This document shows, one piece after another, positions 9,193 to 18,965 of a stretch of DNA of 64,000 bases; the stretch's first letter is position 1; every line of letters starts with the position of its first letter. Both the position numbers and the translations under genes were made by a program. The stretch is from Acidimicrobiia bacterium. GTDB lineage: Bacteria > Actinomycetota > Acidimicrobiia > Spongiisociales > ZC4RG35. The stretch spans positions 1-64,000 of the forward strand of contig JANQOU010000003.1 in the NCBI GenBank assembly GCA_028285585.1. Direction: 5' to 3'. Below the pieces are notes generated by a model, which ran no database searches, was not told the DNA's origin, and saw only the letters and a program-made list of their open reading frames with translations.

Positions 9193-9204
9193 CGGAGCGT
9201 TGGC

Positions 9205-10530
9205 TCAGGGGAGCCGGCTTGCCGGCACTGTGAGCCGGAGGGGAGAGGTCTGACGGGACTCCGCCTGAGTCCCGTTTTCTTCCTCTGAGTCGTCCCGCCA
9301 GGCAAGTGCTGCCAGAAGAGCCAAGAACAGGGGGAGAACCTGGACTCTCTGTCGAGCCAGGATGCCCAGATTGAGTATCGAGCTGAAGGCGATGATGAAA
9401 CCACCGGTATAGAAGAAGGCAAGCAGGAGCATCGGGTTGGCCCGGATCATTCGCCTGTTTTGCCAAACAGCGGGCAGTTTCCATATGACAAAGAGCAGCA
9501 ACGCCGTTCCTTCGATTGCGCTGACCAGGACTGCGGCCGTTGACGCCTCAAAGATCAACGGGCGAAACAGGACTTTGAGCATCCCGGCGGGGATGTCCAA
9601 TGGAGTGTTGATCACCCCGTCGCCCACCGCCGACCCACCCTGTGCTGTTTGGTCCTGCACACGGGTCAGGAACTCGCCGGGGTCCTCAGTGTTGGCGCCC
9701 CCTTCGAGACTCACCTCGAAGTTGGTGGCGAATGCTCCCCAGGCCAGTACCAGCGCTGCGACGGCACCAGCCAACACGACGAACCTTCGGGCTCCGGATG
9801 TCTGACTGCTTCCTCGTTTCAGGAACATGAAGCTGAGGACTGCGGCCAGCGTGACCATTGCGGTGATATGAGGCCGGATCTGAGCGCTCAGGTACAGGCC
9901 GAGGCCGGCGAGCAAGATCCCGAGCAATTCGATCCTTCTCAGGAGCCTCGACACGCCCAGGACGGCGAGGCCCATGAAGAAGATCATCAGGGCGTCCTTC
10001 CCGATGCTGGCGGGCCAGAAGACGAGTGACGGGAAGAACAGCAGCAACAGCGCATAGCGTCTGAGAGCTTGCTCTTTGAGCCAGGGTCGGAAGGCGGCAT
10101 AGAACATCAGCTGACCCAGGAACGCCACGAACGCGAACATGAGGTACCCGCTCCGCATGGCAGGGGTGTAGATCGCGTAGAACAGGCCGGTGGTCACTTC
10201 GGTGAATGCGGTTCCCTCGCCTCCTGCTGTTGAAACTGGCACAGAGAGACTCCGCCAGATGCCGGCGAATGCCCTGCCGCGGCCGTGATAGGCGAAGGCA
10301 TCCCCTCCGCCATAAAGGTCTGCCGTCATGAAGTAGCGGGCAAGCGTGCCGATGAGCTTGGCGCTGAACCCCAACAGCACCAAGCGTGGAAGCCAGCTCC
10401 GGTCGCGGTCAGTTGGGAGCAGATTGCTGATCCACGCGACCACGACAAACAGGATGACCGCGATGGCCGACCATTCGAGAAACTCAGCTGCTGTGCTGAG
10501 TGCCAAGACGGGATTGAGGGGCGTGGTCAT
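9205..10530 (-). CDS. Multi-pass membrane protein, candidate polysaccharide polymerase
   Basis: 441 residues from ATG 10530; the track ORF is extended by shadow sequence over the GNAT gene. About ten or more hydrophobic segments are visible. The stretch PSLVFWPASIGKDALMIFFMG, with its GKD motif, recurs in Wzy-like O-antigen or oligosaccharide repeat polymerases as I remember them. A periplasmic loop follows (SLEGGANTEDPGEFLTRVQDQ). The start overlaps the GNAT stop as ATGA, so the two are translationally coupled. It would polymerise lipid-linked repeat units on the outer membrane leaflet. The assignment is tentative because polymerases share little sequence. Confidence 0.55.
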   Translation of the reverse strand: MTTPLNPVLALSTAAEFLEWSAIAVILFVVVAWISNLLPTDRDRSWLPRLVLLGFSAKLIGTLARYFMTADLYGGGDAFAYHGRGRAFAGIWRSLSVPVSTAGGEGTAFTEVTTGLFYAIYTPAMRSGYLMFAFVAFLGQLMFYAAFRPWLKEQALRRYALLLLFFPSLVFWPASIGKDALMIFFMGLAVLGVSRLLRRIELLGILLAGLGLYLSAQIRPHITAMVTLAAVLSFMFLKRGSSQTSGARRFVVLAGAVAALVLAWGAFATNFEVSLEGGANTEDPGEFLTRVQDQTAQGGSAVGDGVINTPLDIPAGMLKVLFRPLIFEASTAAVLVSAIEGTALLLFVIWKLPAVWQNRRMIRANPMLLLAFFYTGGFIIAFSSILNLGILARQRVQVLPLFLALLAALAWRDDSEEENGTQAESRQTSPLRLTVPASRLP

Positions 10531-11468
10531 AGAAGCTCGAAATCGCCGACAGCAGTATCCCATGCTTCCAGGTCTTGCCACCGATCGGGCAGTTGCTTCA
10601 ACGGTCTCATCACCAAGTTCAAGGCACGAAGTCGGGGAACGGTGACGAAACCGCGCCGAAAGGCGGAAGAGCGCTCGGGAGACCCTGGAGAAAACCAGGT
10701 CCCGACATACTGAGCTCTCGAGGCGCGCACCGCAGCTTTCAACGCGTGACTCGGATCTCCGAAAACCTCGACAACGGCAAGCTCGCTGCGGCCACGTCGG
10801 AGATTGCCTCGGACGACCGCCGATCCGGCCCCACATCGAGCCAACTGGTATCGAGCCGTGGGGTGCGACCCGTAGCGCCACTGGAGATACCCCGGCGTCC
10901 TGGGGGTACGCAAGCCATTGGCAGAGCGGTCTTCGATGTCTTCGATCCAGTCGGCGTCGATCGGAGCCGCGTCTGCAAGGGTGAGAGCAGGCTCCTTTGG
11001 GGGGCTGAGCAGACGCCACGAAGGACGTGCCATGGCTCCGATCGGCCCAACCTCTTTCCAACCCATCTTGAGATAGCCGGGTTTGGACTTTTTGTTTGGA
11101 GTGTTGAACACCAAGTCCACGTCTTCGCGGCGGGCGATCTCCAGGGCCTCTTCCGTCAGTCGTCTGAAGATCCCACGTCTCTGATGTTGTGGATGAGTAG
11201 CGGTGTCCACGGCGCGGACACACCGAACGATGTCTCCTTCTCCTGTTGTCAACTGCCATCGCATGAAGGTGCGCAGTCCGACGATCTGGTCACCGGACAC
11301 TGCGACGAGGGCGATCGATGAGCCAAAGGGATTGAGAAGATGCTTCCACCGAAACAGATCGGAAGACCTGACGAGCAGGCTGGTCTCACCGAGAGACAGT
11401 CGCATCAACTCGACGACTTCGGGGATGTCCTCGCTCGACATCCTTCGCGTCGTGAGGGTTTGCGACAT
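10527..11468 (-). CDS. GNAT-family N-acyltransferase
   Basis: A 313-residue protein with a GNAT domain in its first half: RRMSSEDIPEVVELMRL, then AVDTATHPQHQRRGIFRRL (acyl-CoA pyrophosphate loop) and FNTPNKKSKPGYLKMGW. The C-terminal half (about residues 165-313) is less typical and may be a second, degenerate GNAT-like lobe. It lies between the SDR epimerase (two bases upstream) and the putative polymerase (4-base overlap) in a three-gene minus-strand operon. It probably acylates an amino sugar of the repeat unit; the acyl donor could be acetyl-CoA or an acyl-ACP. Confidence 0.75.
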   Translation of the reverse strand: MSQTLTTRRMSSEDIPEVVELMRLSLGETSLLVRSSDLFRWKHLLNPFGSSIALVAVSGDQIVGLRTFMRWQLTTGEGDIVRCVRAVDTATHPQHQRRGIFRRLTEEALEIARREDVDLVFNTPNKKSKPGYLKMGWKEVGPIGAMARPSWRLLSPPKEPALTLADAAPIDADWIEDIEDRSANGLRTPRTPGYLQWRYGSHPTARYQLARCGAGSAVVRGNLRRGRSELAVVEVFGDPSHALKAAVRASRAQYVGTWFSPGSPERSSAFRRGFVTVPRLRALNLVMRPLKQLPDRWQDLEAWDTAVGDFELL

Positions 11469-12347
11469 TCAGCTCCTGTTGATCTCCAGCAACTCGGACA
11501 TACCATCCTCGAAGTCCATCTCGGCCTTCCACCCGAGCACGTCTTCGGCTCGTTCGGCGCTCACATATGAAGGCGGCACGTCCCCGGGCCTCGGATCGCC
11601 AAAGCTGACTTTGGTGGGATACCTCTGAATGACACGCTCCGCCAGTTGCTTGATGCTGGTCAGCTCAGGGGAGACGGTGTTGAGGGCAATCCCTCGCACG
11701 TCCGACTCGGCGGCGAGAAGGAAAGCTCTTCCTATGTCAGAGGCATGGGTGAATTGGCGGCCCTGCGAGCCGTCGCCTTGGATCGTCAGCGGCTCACCTG
11801 CCATCGCCTTGCGAATGAAGATCTCGAACACGGAGTTGGTTCTCATCCCGCTCCCGTAGGCGGTGCCCAAGCGGAGTGCCACTACCGGGAGCTCGCGCAG
11901 CTTTCCCTGAGCCAGGAGCATCTGCTCGCCGGCGAGCTTGGTGATGTTGTACGGATGATCCGGATTGCATGGGTGCGCCTCGTCGACAGGCTCGTAGTGA
12001 GGCTCGCCGTAGACCTCCCAGGTCGAGGCGTAGACAACGCGCGCTCCTGCTTTCTGTGCAGCGAGGCCGATGTTGACTGACCCACTGACGTTGACACGCG
12101 CAGCCAATTCCGGCTGCTCCGCCGCTAGGTAGACGTCACCGACGGCACCAACATGGCAAACCACGTCCTGCCCCTCGACTGCGCCGCTCAGCGCTTCGGC
12201 GTCGAGGAAGTCGCCGATGACGGGTTTCACCCCGCTCACGTCGGTTTGTTTGGTGTCGAGGCCAGTCACATCATCACCCGCATCAACAAATGCCCTACAG
12301 ATATGACTCCCCAAGAACCCAGCTGAACCAGTTACCAGAACTCTCAT
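11469..12347 (-). CDS. NAD-dependent sugar epimerase/dehydratase (extended SDR)
   Basis: A 292-residue extended short-chain dehydrogenase that acts on nucleotide sugars. The N-terminal NAD motif is VLVTGSAGFLGSH. The catalytic pair is intact as YNITK (Tyr-x3-Lys), preceded by a conserved STWEVYG stretch. The product class is UDP- or dTDP-sugar epimerase; GalE-type is possible but the exact substrate is not readable. It is the first gene of the minus-strand operon epimerase, GNAT, membrane protein, divergent from the FlaA1-like gene across 176 bases. Confidence 0.85.
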   Translation of the reverse strand: MRVLVTGSAGFLGSHICRAFVDAGDDVTGLDTKQTDVSGVKPVIGDFLDAEALSGAVEGQDVVCHVGAVGDVYLAAEQPELAARVNVSGSVNIGLAAQKAGARVVYASTWEVYGEPHYEPVDEAHPCNPDHPYNITKLAGEQMLLAQGKLRELPVVALRLGTAYGSGMRTNSVFEIFIRKAMAGEPLTIQGDGSQGRQFTHASDIGRAFLLAAESDVRGIALNTVSPELTSIKQLAERVIQRYPTKVSFGDPRPGDVPPSYVSAERAEDVLGWKAEMDFEDGMSELLEINRS

Positions 12348-12523
12348 GTCACCCCCGGCGGATTGACTCCCCCGCCACTTTCGGTAGGCAAATCTAACAC
12401 GGAGCGGCGATAGTCAAACCGCGAAATAGTTCACTCTCGGCACTCAATTCCCACTTTAAGTGTCGCGGGTTTGGTGTATTGTTTCCGTTTGCAGTCGGGG
12501 GCGACGCAATAGGGAGGCCTTCA
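12348..12523. promoter_or_regulatory. Divergent intergenic region between epimerase and FlaA1-like gene
   Basis: These 176 bases separate two divergent operons and must contain promoters for both. The composition is more AT-rich than the flanks, notably around 12450-12490. I cannot point to a confident -35/-10 pair or operator. An AGGGAGG ribosome-binding site for the plus-strand gene sits at 12511-12517. Confidence 0.4.
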
Positions 12524-14437
12524 ATGGTGGGTGGCGAATCAACAGGGGTAAGCGGCCGAAAAGGCTGGTTGGGACTGGCCAAAGCGGCCTCACGCGTCCG
12601 AACCGACATCACATTTGCTCTCATCGACGCGTTTATCGTCGTCGGTGCATACGTCACAGCTTTGGCTCTGAGAATGCTCGACCCAAGCGTCTCGGAGGGG
12701 CAGGTGTTCTGGGCAGACCTGCTGCGTGCCGTGCCGTTCATCGTGGTCGTTCACCTCGTGGCCAACGCGCTTGCCGGTGCATACGGGCACACCTGGGAGT
12801 ACGCCAGCCTCAACGAGGCGACTCGTCTCGGGGTGGCGTCCACCATTGCACTGCTCTTCGTCACTTCGGCCAGCCTGGTGCTGCGCGACCCTCTTGGGAT
12901 CGTTGTGCCGACTCTCACACTGGTCGCCGGTGGGCTTCTTACTTTTTTGCTGGCCGGCTTGGTTCGGTTTCGATCCCGGCTCTTCTCCCTCCGCAAGCGG
13001 AGCGAGGGCCCGACGATGCTCGTGGTGGGGAGTGGCCCTGAGGCCGCGGCATTTGCCCGCAGGGTTGCCGACATAGATGGCGGGGGACGGGTGCTTGGTC
13101 TGGTCACGGATTCCAATGGCAGCCCGTCCAGCCGGAGACTCGTGGCCGATCTCGAGGTCATGGGCTGCCTTACCGATATTCCAGAGATCGTCGAGGCTTT
13201 GGACATCGATCAGGTCGTGATTGCGGGCGACGATCCGCAGGTCGTGAGCAATGTCGTCGATGTTTGCCTCGATATTGATGTGAGGCTTCGTATCGTGCCC
13301 AAGGTCGAGGACATCATGAGAGACCACAAGGCACCGCTCGACGTGCGTGACATAAATGTGGAGGACCTTCTGGTCAGAGAGAAGGTGGAGACAGATCTTG
13401 CACCAGTGGCCGAGATTCTCCGCGGCAAGCGTGTGCTCGTGACCGGAGGTGGCGGGTCGATCGGATCCGAGATTGTCCGCCAGGTGCTGGGTTACGGCCC
13501 CGAGGCAGTGTGGGCCTTGGACAGAGACGAGACCTTGCTCCATGAGGCAAGGCTCAACTGGTCCGACGATGCTCGTATCGTCCTCTGCGATGTCCGAGAC
13601 GCGGAGTCGGTGCTTCGGGCAGTCGAGAGCATCAAGCCGCATGTGATCTTTCATGCCGCTGCCTTGAAGCACGTTCCCATTCTCGAGGACTTCCCCAGCG
13701 AGGCTGTGATGACCAATGTCATCGGTACCCGCAACGTCATAGAGGCGGCGTCTCGAGTGGGGGCCGAGCGTTTCGTCCTCATCTCCACTGACAAGGCCGT
13801 TGACCCGACGAGTGTTATGGGTGCCAGCAAAGCGGCGGCGGAGCTGCTGGTCAAGGCCGGCGTCGCGCGAAACGACGGGTGCGTCTACACAGCCGTCAGG
13901 TTTGGCAATGTGTTGGGGAGCAGAGGCAGTGTCATCCCCACGTTCGTGTCCCAGATCCGCGCCGGAGGCCCGGTGACGGTCACCGACCCGAAGATGAAGC
14001 GCTACTTCATGACTGTGGGTGAGGCAGTACAGCTGGTGCTACAGGCTTCGGCGCTGTCGCGCGGCTCCGAAGTGTTCTTGCTCGACATGGGCGAATCGGT
14101 CCGGATCGATGATCTGGCTAGACGTTTGATCCGGCTCGCCGGTCTCATCCCAGATGTCGACATCGATATTGAGTACACAGGTGTGCGCCCCGGCGAGAAG
14201 CTCGAGGAGCAGCTTGCGACGGGCCCTGTGGATGCAACGAGCAATCTGAAGGTTTTTGAGGTGAAGATCACCGGCCCGCGAGTTGGCATGTTGGCCGAGA
14301 GCGTCGAAGATCTCGAGCACGCTGCCCTTCATGGAGACGAGACCGTGATCTTTGACAGGCTCTATCAGTTGATCAATCGAAAGGCCTTGGCCACCGTCAC
14401 TGAAGCAACGCCGGAGATGGCTCAGAGAGGTTTCTGA
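12524..14437 (+). CDS. FlaA1/CapD/PglF-like membrane nucleotide-sugar 4,6-dehydratase
   Basis: 637 residues from ATG 12524 with AGGGAGG upstream; the TTG at 12479 in the track is less likely. The first ~150 residues contain about four membrane spans, followed by a CoA-binding-like Rossmann domain (LVVGSGPEAAAFARRV) and then the catalytic SDR domain (RVLVTGGGGSIGSEIVRQVL). The active site shows the M-x3-K form (VMGASK) of this branch instead of Y-x3-K. Later motifs include RFGNVLGSRGSVIP and the C-terminal TGVRPGEKLEE. Relatives make UDP-4-keto-6-deoxy-HexNAc for bacillosamine or QuiNAc-type sugars. With the DegT aminotransferase and GNAT enzymes here this suggests a 4-amino-6-deoxy sugar in the repeat unit. 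Confidence 0.92.
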   Translation: MVGGESTGVSGRKGWLGLAKAASRVRTDITFALIDAFIVVGAYVTALALRMLDPSVSEGQVFWADLLRAVPFIVVVHLVANALAGAYGHTWEYASLNEATRLGVASTIALLFVTSASLVLRDPLGIVVPTLTLVAGGLLTFLLAGLVRFRSRLFSLRKRSEGPTMLVVGSGPEAAAFARRVADIDGGGRVLGLVTDSNGSPSSRRLVADLEVMGCLTDIPEIVEALDIDQVVIAGDDPQVVSNVVDVCLDIDVRLRIVPKVEDIMRDHKAPLDVRDINVEDLLVREKVETDLAPVAEILRGKRVLVTGGGGSIGSEIVRQVLGYGPEAVWALDRDETLLHEARLNWSDDARIVLCDVRDAESVLRAVESIKPHVIFHAAALKHVPILEDFPSEAVMTNVIGTRNVIEAASRVGAERFVLISTDKAVDPTSVMGASKAAAELLVKAGVARNDGCVYTAVRFGNVLGSRGSVIPTFVSQIRAGGPVTVTDPKMKRYFMTVGEAVQLVLQASALSRGSEVFLLDMGESVRIDDLARRLIRLAGLIPDVDIDIEYTGVRPGEKLEEQLATGPVDATSNLKVFEVKITGPRVGMLAESVEDLEHAALHGDETVIFDRLYQLINRKALATVTEATPEMAQRGF

Positions 14438-14440
14438 GGC

Positions 14441-17047
14441 ATGGAGATCAATCGCCTAACACGGCTGATCGGGGACCGATGGGGAGTGGTCCTCATTGGT
14501 GCCACCGTTGGACTCCTAGGTGCGCTCATCTTCGCCTCCCTCACTCCTTCGGACGCCGAGTCGCTGTACGAGGCGACAGCGCCAATGCGGTTCGATCCTG
14601 GAGAAGGCGAGACCATTCCGGATTTGGCCGACGATGTCCGCGAAGCACGTGACTTTGCGCTCATCGCCGCAGATCCGCTGCTGTCATCCGATCCGACATC
14701 ACGAATAACACTCAACCTCGCCGAGGCGCGATTGTTCTTCATCACCCAGGGGGTCACCGAGCAGGGGGCGATCGACAAGGCAACCGCTCTGAGGCAGTCG
14801 TATCTCGATGTCGATCCTGAGCTCGGTGGTGGTGTCGACGAGGAACTGGCGAAGCTGGAACAGGAAGCGCTGGCTCTTGATGAGCAGATCGAGTCGTTGC
14901 AACCGGCACTGACTCAACGAGAGCTGACGTTGATCCAAGAGCAGACATCTCTCGATCAGACGATCAGCGCCATTCAGAACCGATTGCGCGCCTTGATACT
15001 GGCCGAGGCTGCTGCTGCTACCACCGAAGCTCTCGAGTTGGTCGTGGCGGAGAGAGAGGCCCTCGTTATCCAGCTCGAGTCGGCACAAGAGGCCAGGACG
15101 GCTCTTGGTCCTGTTCCGGTTGTGGAGCAGAGCACAACCGATGCTCTGCTGCTGAGCACGCTGGTCGCTCGCAAGGATCTTCTCAATGCCGAGTACCAGA
15201 GGCTGTACTTGCGCAAACTCGGTGTGGCCGGCCTGGGTACGGCGGAGGTGGTCACGGTTCAAGACTTTGCGTCTGAGCGGATCGCTCCTCTGATGCTCGC
15301 CGGTGGAGGCCTGTTGGGTGGCATTGCCATCGCCACCATCGGCCTGCTCATGGTGTCTCGAACGAGGAGGACCGTTTGGTTGCCGGAGGACATCAGCATC
15401 GCCGTCCTGGGTGAGATTCCTTCCCGTGACATCCAAGTTCACGGGATCGACGTCTGGTACGACACAGCCGAGGGTGGGCCAAGAAAGACTGCTGTCCAGG
15501 CCTTGCGGTCGGCGGTACAGGCGCAGGCACCGGCAGGTTCAACCATCGCTCTCTCGGCTCACAACCTTCCCGCAGAGGATGTGCAGGCTCTCGCCGCCGA
15601 CCTCGCAGGCTCGATGGCCAGCGCTGGAGATTCGGTGTTGATCATCGATGCCAATCTTCACAGTCATGTCGCCCTGGGCGACTTCCGAGTTGGCGGTGTG
15701 TCACTGGCCGAGATCCTTCGCTTGCAGTCCGACGCGCCAGATTTTGCTGCTGCCGTCGACAACGCGGTTGGGCAGGCCCATGTCGTGCGCCCAAATCTCG
15801 CTGTGATCCCCTCAGGCCCCCCACCCGACTCGCCGGCCGACGCGGTCGCCGGTCGTCAGTTCCGTTCCCTGATTGCCTCCGCCGAGAGTCGATATGACAC
15901 CACCCTCATCGTGGTCGACGACTTGGGTACGCCTTCCTCGCTGGCGGCGATGCAACGGATCGGCCATTCGATCGTGGTCACCGCTCCCGGATCCACTACG
16001 GAGACGGAGATCAATGGGCTGATAGGTGAGGCCGTGCGCCTGCGCATCAACATCGCTGGTGCCGTGTTGATGAGGAAACACCGCCGGTTCAACCTTCCCT
16101 TCCTGGGCAGGGTTCTCGAAGAGGAGGCATCACCTGCGCCTGACACGGACGAGTCTTCCATAGCCTCGCCTATGGTGCGGCTTGCCAACTACTCCGTCCC
16201 TGACGAGAGGCGAACAGCGGTGGTGCCACACTCGGCTCTGGGCGATCTGGCGACCTCCATAGGAGGCCAGGAACAGGCGGAGGGCTTGGACAGCGGCCTT
16301 GGCCAGCAGCTGTTGGCGGCAATGAATGGTGTCTCTCCATCCCGTGCATACGAAGCCGTCGCCGACTATGTGATCTCCAGAGCCGAGGACATGGTCACGG
16401 CACGGTATGGGTACGGCGACCTCAGCGAGGATCTCATACACGACGTGTCGGAGTTCGGGTTCCTCACGCTGCGACCTGTTCGTGGGCATCGCACCGTAGG
16501 TAGCTGGCTCACGTTTGAGATAGAAGCAGAGGCTGGGGACACGGGAGGGGAGGTGGTGGCCGAGGTGGAGAGGCTACTCTCCGACAACCGGCCAGATGTC
16601 GGCATTGATCAATGGCTCGACGCCGAGTTCTTCGGTCGTCACCTGGCGCGAACCCAAGGAGAGCCATCGATTTGGCATCTCGTCAGCAGCACTCGTCGTG
16701 TGAGTCTTCTTGTTCCGGCCAGGAGGATGACGACGGGCATCTTCGAGCAGGTGATCGGCGAGGTCGTGGGCAAGAGCATCGACGAGCTCGAGCGGAGGCG
16801 TAAGACAGCGCTGGCGCGCCCCGACGTCGAGGGCGCGGCGGAGTTCGAACAGCAGATCTGGGAGATACGAGACTTTGAAAAGTCAATTCGTACGGCGTTG
16901 TTCGGGCCGACTGGCGGGAAGGGCGAGGCGTGGTCTCCGGACTGGGAGCAAGGCGCCCGCAAGAACCTGGCACCGTTCCAGCGTGAAGGTCTGTTGCCTG
17001 TCGCCGTCCTCACCGGGGATGAGGCTGACATGTCGGCAACTGCCTGA
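14441..17047 (+). CDS. Wzz/BY-kinase-like chain-length protein with degenerate ATPase domain
   Basis: An 868-residue protein. A membrane span near residues 15-35, a periplasmic region with long coiled coil (Leu/Glu/Gln-rich, ~130-220), and a second span near 285-305 give a Wzz-type co-polymerase. Next is a ParA/BY-kinase-like domain with Walker A' VLIIDANLHSH, but the expected P-loop (GxxGxGKT/S) is replaced by SAHNLPAED, so ATP binding looks lost. The final ~300 residues are unusual: an alpha/beta region, then a tail with RKNLAPFQREGLLP that vaguely recalls the C-terminus of PglX-type methyltransferases. The Tyr-rich kinase tail is absent. It follows the dehydratase by three bases and precedes a CE4 deacetylase. 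It probably sets chain length without being a kinase. Confidence 0.78.
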   Translation: MEINRLTRLIGDRWGVVLIGATVGLLGALIFASLTPSDAESLYEATAPMRFDPGEGETIPDLADDVREARDFALIAADPLLSSDPTSRITLNLAEARLFFITQGVTEQGAIDKATALRQSYLDVDPELGGGVDEELAKLEQEALALDEQIESLQPALTQRELTLIQEQTSLDQTISAIQNRLRALILAEAAAATTEALELVVAEREALVIQLESAQEARTALGPVPVVEQSTTDALLLSTLVARKDLLNAEYQRLYLRKLGVAGLGTAEVVTVQDFASERIAPLMLAGGGLLGGIAIATIGLLMVSRTRRTVWLPEDISIAVLGEIPSRDIQVHGIDVWYDTAEGGPRKTAVQALRSAVQAQAPAGSTIALSAHNLPAEDVQALAADLAGSMASAGDSVLIIDANLHSHVALGDFRVGGVSLAEILRLQSDAPDFAAAVDNAVGQAHVVRPNLAVIPSGPPPDSPADAVAGRQFRSLIASAESRYDTTLIVVDDLGTPSSLAAMQRIGHSIVVTAPGSTTETEINGLIGEAVRLRINIAGAVLMRKHRRFNLPFLGRVLEEEASPAPDTDESSIASPMVRLANYSVPDERRTAVVPHSALGDLATSIGGQEQAEGLDSGLGQQLLAAMNGVSPSRAYEAVADYVISRAEDMVTARYGYGDLSEDLIHDVSEFGFLTLRPVRGHRTVGSWLTFEIEAEAGDTGGEVVAEVERLLSDNRPDVGIDQWLDAEFFGRHLARTQGEPSIWHLVSSTRRVSLLVPARRMTTGIFEQVIGEVVGKSIDELERRRKTALARPDVEGAAEFEQQIWEIRDFEKSIRTALFGPTGGKGEAWSPDWEQGARKNLAPFQREGLLPVAVLTGDEADMSATA

Positions 17048-17052
17048 GCCGG

Positions 17053-17826
17053 ATGTCCCTTCTCAGGGGGCTAGGCAAGGTCACGTTCACGGCGACCGAC
17101 GTACTGGCCCCGGCCCCGAAAGGCCCCAGGCTGCTTATCTATCACCAGGTCGGCGTGACGCTTGGCCGTCAAATGGAGATCAGCACCGATGTCTTTGCCC
17201 GTCAGATGGATTGGCTGGCGGCGAATCGGGAAGTCGTCGACCTCGACTCTGCGATCGCCAGGTGGGATGAAGAGCAGTCGGATCGCCTCGTTGTCCTCAC
17301 CTTCGATGACGGTTACAAGGATCTCGTCGACACCGCTTTTCCGATCATGTCGGCTCTCGGCTTGCCCTTCATCTTGTATCTGGCCTCAACTTACGTTGCG
17401 GAGAGCTCAGGCCAGAGTGGGCTGACGTGGGACGACCTTGGTGAGATGCTCGGTTCTGGGTTGATGACGTTGGGGGCGCACACCGCCACTCACCCCGATC
17501 TCAGGTCGCTGTCCGAAGATGAGGTCCGCGGGGAGATCCAGGCGTCTGATGAGTCGATTCGAAGTGAGTTGGGTGTCGTGCCAAAGCACTTCGCCTATCC
17601 GTACGGGTTCTGGTCCGGCACCGCTGACCGTGTCGTGAGAGAGGTATACGACTCTGCCGTTCTCGGTGGGTCTCCCCGTCCTTGTGGACGTCCCGACGCC
17701 TACTTGCTGCACCGCTATCCGGTCCAGCTCTCAGATGGGTTCGGGTTCTTCAAGGCTCGAATCAGGGGTGGGTTTCGTTTCGAGGAGAGGTTGAGGCGCC
17801 GGATCAAGGGCTACGACGGGCCCTGA
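17053..17826 (+). CDS. Polysaccharide deacetylase (CE4/NodB fold)
   Basis: A 257-residue single-domain deacetylase. Clear motifs: LIYHQVG at the start of the fold, TFDDGYKD (catalytic base and metal Asp), HTATHPDL (metal His pair) and FAYPYG. No convincing signal peptide. It begins five bases after the Wzz-like gene and closes the plus-strand operon dehydratase, co-polymerase, deacetylase. Its 3' end overlaps the convergent Gfo/Idh gene by 16 bases. The substrate is presumably an N-acetylated sugar of the same polysaccharide. Confidence 0.9.
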   Translation: MSLLRGLGKVTFTATDVLAPAPKGPRLLIYHQVGVTLGRQMEISTDVFARQMDWLAANREVVDLDSAIARWDEEQSDRLVVLTFDDGYKDLVDTAFPIMSALGLPFILYLASTYVAESSGQSGLTWDDLGEMLGSGLMTLGAHTATHPDLRSLSEDEVRGEIQASDESIRSELGVVPKHFAYPYGFWSGTADRVVREVYDSAVLGGSPRPCGRPDAYLLHRYPVQLSDGFGFFKARIRGGFRFEERLRRRIKGYDGP

Positions 17827-18965
17827 ATGGCCGCCGGCAACACCTCGGTGTGCCACAGATTCTCCGCCATCGATGGTGGGAGGGAGATGTCTCCAAACGT
17901 GACGATCTGATCTCGTGTCAGTGGCTTCTCGACAGTGGCGTCTCGTATCAGACCGATGGGCACATGTCTCGGATGGTCTGCCGTTCTCAATGTGTGACCT
18001 CGCATCTCGAAGCTGCCGATGGCCGATTCGATTCTCTCACCGGGTTCGAGATCCCTTTTGACCACTGCTCCCAGGGACAACTCCGGATTCACTGAGTTGT
18101 CTAGGAGGACCGAGCCTGTCGACAGTGCTCGCTTGATGGTTTTGAGGATCTCCAAGTGCACCAGGATGTTGTTCTTGATGATCGTGTAGTGAGGCCCCGG
18201 GCCCATCTTGAAGTACTCGAGAGCGTGGGTCTGGGTCTCGTCGTGGGTGGCAACGAGGAACACGCCATGGGGCAGAGCGGAAGAGACAACGAAGTCTGAG
18301 ATGGGTCGTCCGATCTCTTCGGCGGCTGATCCGAGGATCTGACTGGCCTCTTCGAGGTCGGTGACCGCGGGTCCGAGCATCCCTTCGCGGATGGCTGTGG
18401 CACCAAAGCAGTTGGCCACAAGGATTTGCTCGGCTTGAACCTTGGTTCCGTCGGTGAAAGAGGTGACCATCGGGAGACTGATGCCTTGCTTGTCGCCCCA
18501 GTAGGCCATCTCGTCTGGCTTGGGATCGAGGTTCAAGAACCCTTTCATGTTCCCGTACGCAATGGGCTCGAATCCCATGGCCTTGGCGTCCTCGTGCAAC
18601 GCGGCCAGGCATCCCGGCTGGTCGCCCTCGGCTTCGGTGACCACCCCTTTGCCGACGAAAGCGGATCCGGTGGTTATGTGGAATTCGGTGTTCATGGTCA
18701 CCACGGGCTTGCCGGCTTCGACGGCGGAGTTGACTACATCAGTGGCCCAGATCGGATCTCCTGAGGACTCGAGCACAACATCGCAGTTGGCCACCAGGTC
18801 GTCGATCGAGTTCGTTGCCACGTCGTTCGGCAAGCCGCTGAGTGACGAGATGACTCGACGGGTCAGCACACGACTTACGTCGTAACCGTCATGCCGAGCG
18901 AGGCTGGTTATGAAGTGGGTTGCGATGAACCCTGATCCGACGACACCGATTCTCACTTCACCCAC
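17811..18965 (-). CDS. NAD(P)-dependent Gfo/Idh-like dehydrogenase with SAF domain
   Basis: 384 residues from GTG 18965, which has AGGGAG at good spacing; the longer track ORF would run deep into rmlA. The N-terminus is a Rossmann fold ([15 protein letters not shown]) and the middle resembles homoserine-dehydrogenase-like oxidoreductases. The C-terminal ~90 residues ([15 protein letters not shown] through [12 protein letters not shown]) look like a SAF domain, as in sialic-acid synthases and altronate dehydratases. The gene overlaps the rmlA stop by eight bases. The architecture is known from sugar-biosynthesis loci, but I cannot assign a reaction. It probably supplies an unusual nucleotide-sugar precursor. 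Confidence 0.75.
   Translation of the reverse strand: MGEVRIGVVGSGFIATHFITSLARHDGYDVSRVLTRRVISSLSGLPNDVATNSIDDLVANCDVVLESSGDPIWATDVVNSAVEAGKPVVTMNTEFHITTGSAFVGKGVVTEAEGDQPGCLAALHEDAKAMGFEPIAYGNMKGFLNLDPKPDEMAYWGDKQGISLPMVTSFTDGTKVQAEQILVANCFGATAIREGMLGPAVTDLEEASQILGSAAEEIGRPISDFVVSSALPHGVFLVATHDETQTHALEYFKMGPGPHYTIIKNNILVHLEILKTIKRALSTGSVLLDNSVNPELSLGAVVKRDLEPGERIESAIGSFEMRGHTLRTADHPRHVPIGLIRDATVEKPLTRDQIVTFGDISLPPSMAENLWHTEVLPAAIQGPS

Noticed and set aside
10531-11259. N-terminal extension of the 684-residue minus-strand ORF (9205-11259)
   Set aside because: It lies antiparallel-free but out of frame over the GNAT gene and is Arg/Ser/Gly-rich shadow sequence; the membrane protein starts at 10530.
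12590-13672. 360-residue minus-strand ORF
   Set aside because: Antisense shadow of the FlaA1-like dehydratase; no recognisable motif.
14441-17047. PglX-like C-terminus taken as a sign of a BREX defence system
   Set aside because: No methyltransferase motif, PglZ, BrxC or other BREX gene is nearby; the resemblance is a short tail only.
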